DNA from: a virus
Length of the DNA: 22,487 nt
Reading direction: 5' to 3' (one strand)
Virus record (IMG/VR): IMGVR_UViG_3300048121_000107
Location: 1 to 22,487 of that record
The notes beneath the pieces are model-generated. The model made no database searches. It was not told the DNA's origin and worked only from the letters and a program-made list of their open reading frames with translations. Position numbers and translations under genes: made by a program. This document shows, piece after piece, positions 22,315-22,487 of this stretch. Each line of letters starts with the position of its first letter. The first letter of the stretch is position 1.

Positions 22315-22487
22315 ATGAAAACAGCGACTAATCCACAGACAGGAAAAAGAGTATACTGGGACGGTGAACAATGGTTGCCGCTCAAGACTGCCACTAACAA
22401 ACAGACAGGAGAAGTCATTGGTATTGTTGAGGGAGAAACATTTACTGTAACCCCTCCACGCCCTCGTGAACCTGAGAGTATGCGAGA
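22315..22487 (+). CDS. 5' end of a further gene, cut by the window end
   Basis: An ATG at 22315 opens a frame that runs through the window end: 57 codons and two bases are visible. The start is five bases after the preceding TAA, and no strong ribosome binding site is present. The visible sequence carries two short related segments, ATNPQTGKRVYWDGEQWLPL and TATNKQTGEVIGIVEG, then a proline-rich part (TVTPPRPREPE). Short NPxTG...W motifs like this occur at the start of some large phage internal proteins. By position it could be the large ejection protein (T7 gp16 class, often with a transglycosylase domain), but nothing visible proves this. Confidence 0.65.
   Translation, partial: MKTATNPQTGKRVYWDGEQWLPLKTATNKQTGEVIGIVEGETFTVTPPRPREPESMR

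Overview
The window is the structural and packaging half of a tailed phage with a short-tail (podovirus) plan, most likely a marine phage. This rests on gene content and order: a candidate small terminase subunit, an M15 peptidase endolysin, the large terminase (TerL), a portal, small basic proteins, a scaffold and an HK97-fold type coat protein. These are followed by a very long tail fibre, a set of small membrane proteins, a 1240-residue repeat protein, a tail adaptor (T7 gp11 class), a tail nozzle (T7 gp12 / P22 gp10 class) and two or three likely internal or ejection proteins. No phage RNA polymerase, integrase, tRNA, CRISPR array or insertion sequence is visible. The two clear promoters are host sigma-70 type, so the host is probably a proteobacterium or similar; the host itself cannot be named from the sequence.

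Layout. Positions 1-653 hold two small leftward genes of unknown function. Positions 654-1197 are a 544-base divergent intergenic region. It carries a cluster of TG(C/T)CAACT-type motifs, a G-rich tract beside a perfect -35 box, an AT-rich dyad, and a strong extended -10 promoter (1141-1169) that starts the rightward operon. Positions 1198-6474 carry packaging, lysin, portal and a run of five small lysine-rich proteins. A 67-codon reading frame (5440-5643) overlaps the end of the portal gene in another frame and reads as a regular coiled coil. A fully consensus promoter (6471-6499) overlaps the last stop codon of this block and drives the scaffold and coat genes; a hairpin with a T-run follows the coat gene (8824-8847).

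Positions 8885-13045 encode a 1386-residue fibre: 37-residue tandem repeats, a long YadA/Hia-like beta-roll, and a C-terminal S74 intramolecular chaperone with its Ser-Lys pair. Positions 13057-14211 hold four small genes, three of which encode membrane proteins that could be a holin/spanin-like lysis set, about 12 kb from the endolysin. Positions 14214-17936 encode a large protein with three kinds of internal repeat, including three tandem units of exactly 75 residues. It overlaps the tail adaptor gene by ATGA. The nozzle and ejection-type proteins follow, and the window ends inside another gene.

The rightward genes are packed tightly, with many 1-20 base overlaps, and are probably transcribed as two or three long units. 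The least explained parts are the upstream motif array, the basic microprotein cassette with its overprinted coiled coil, and the 1240-residue repeat protein.
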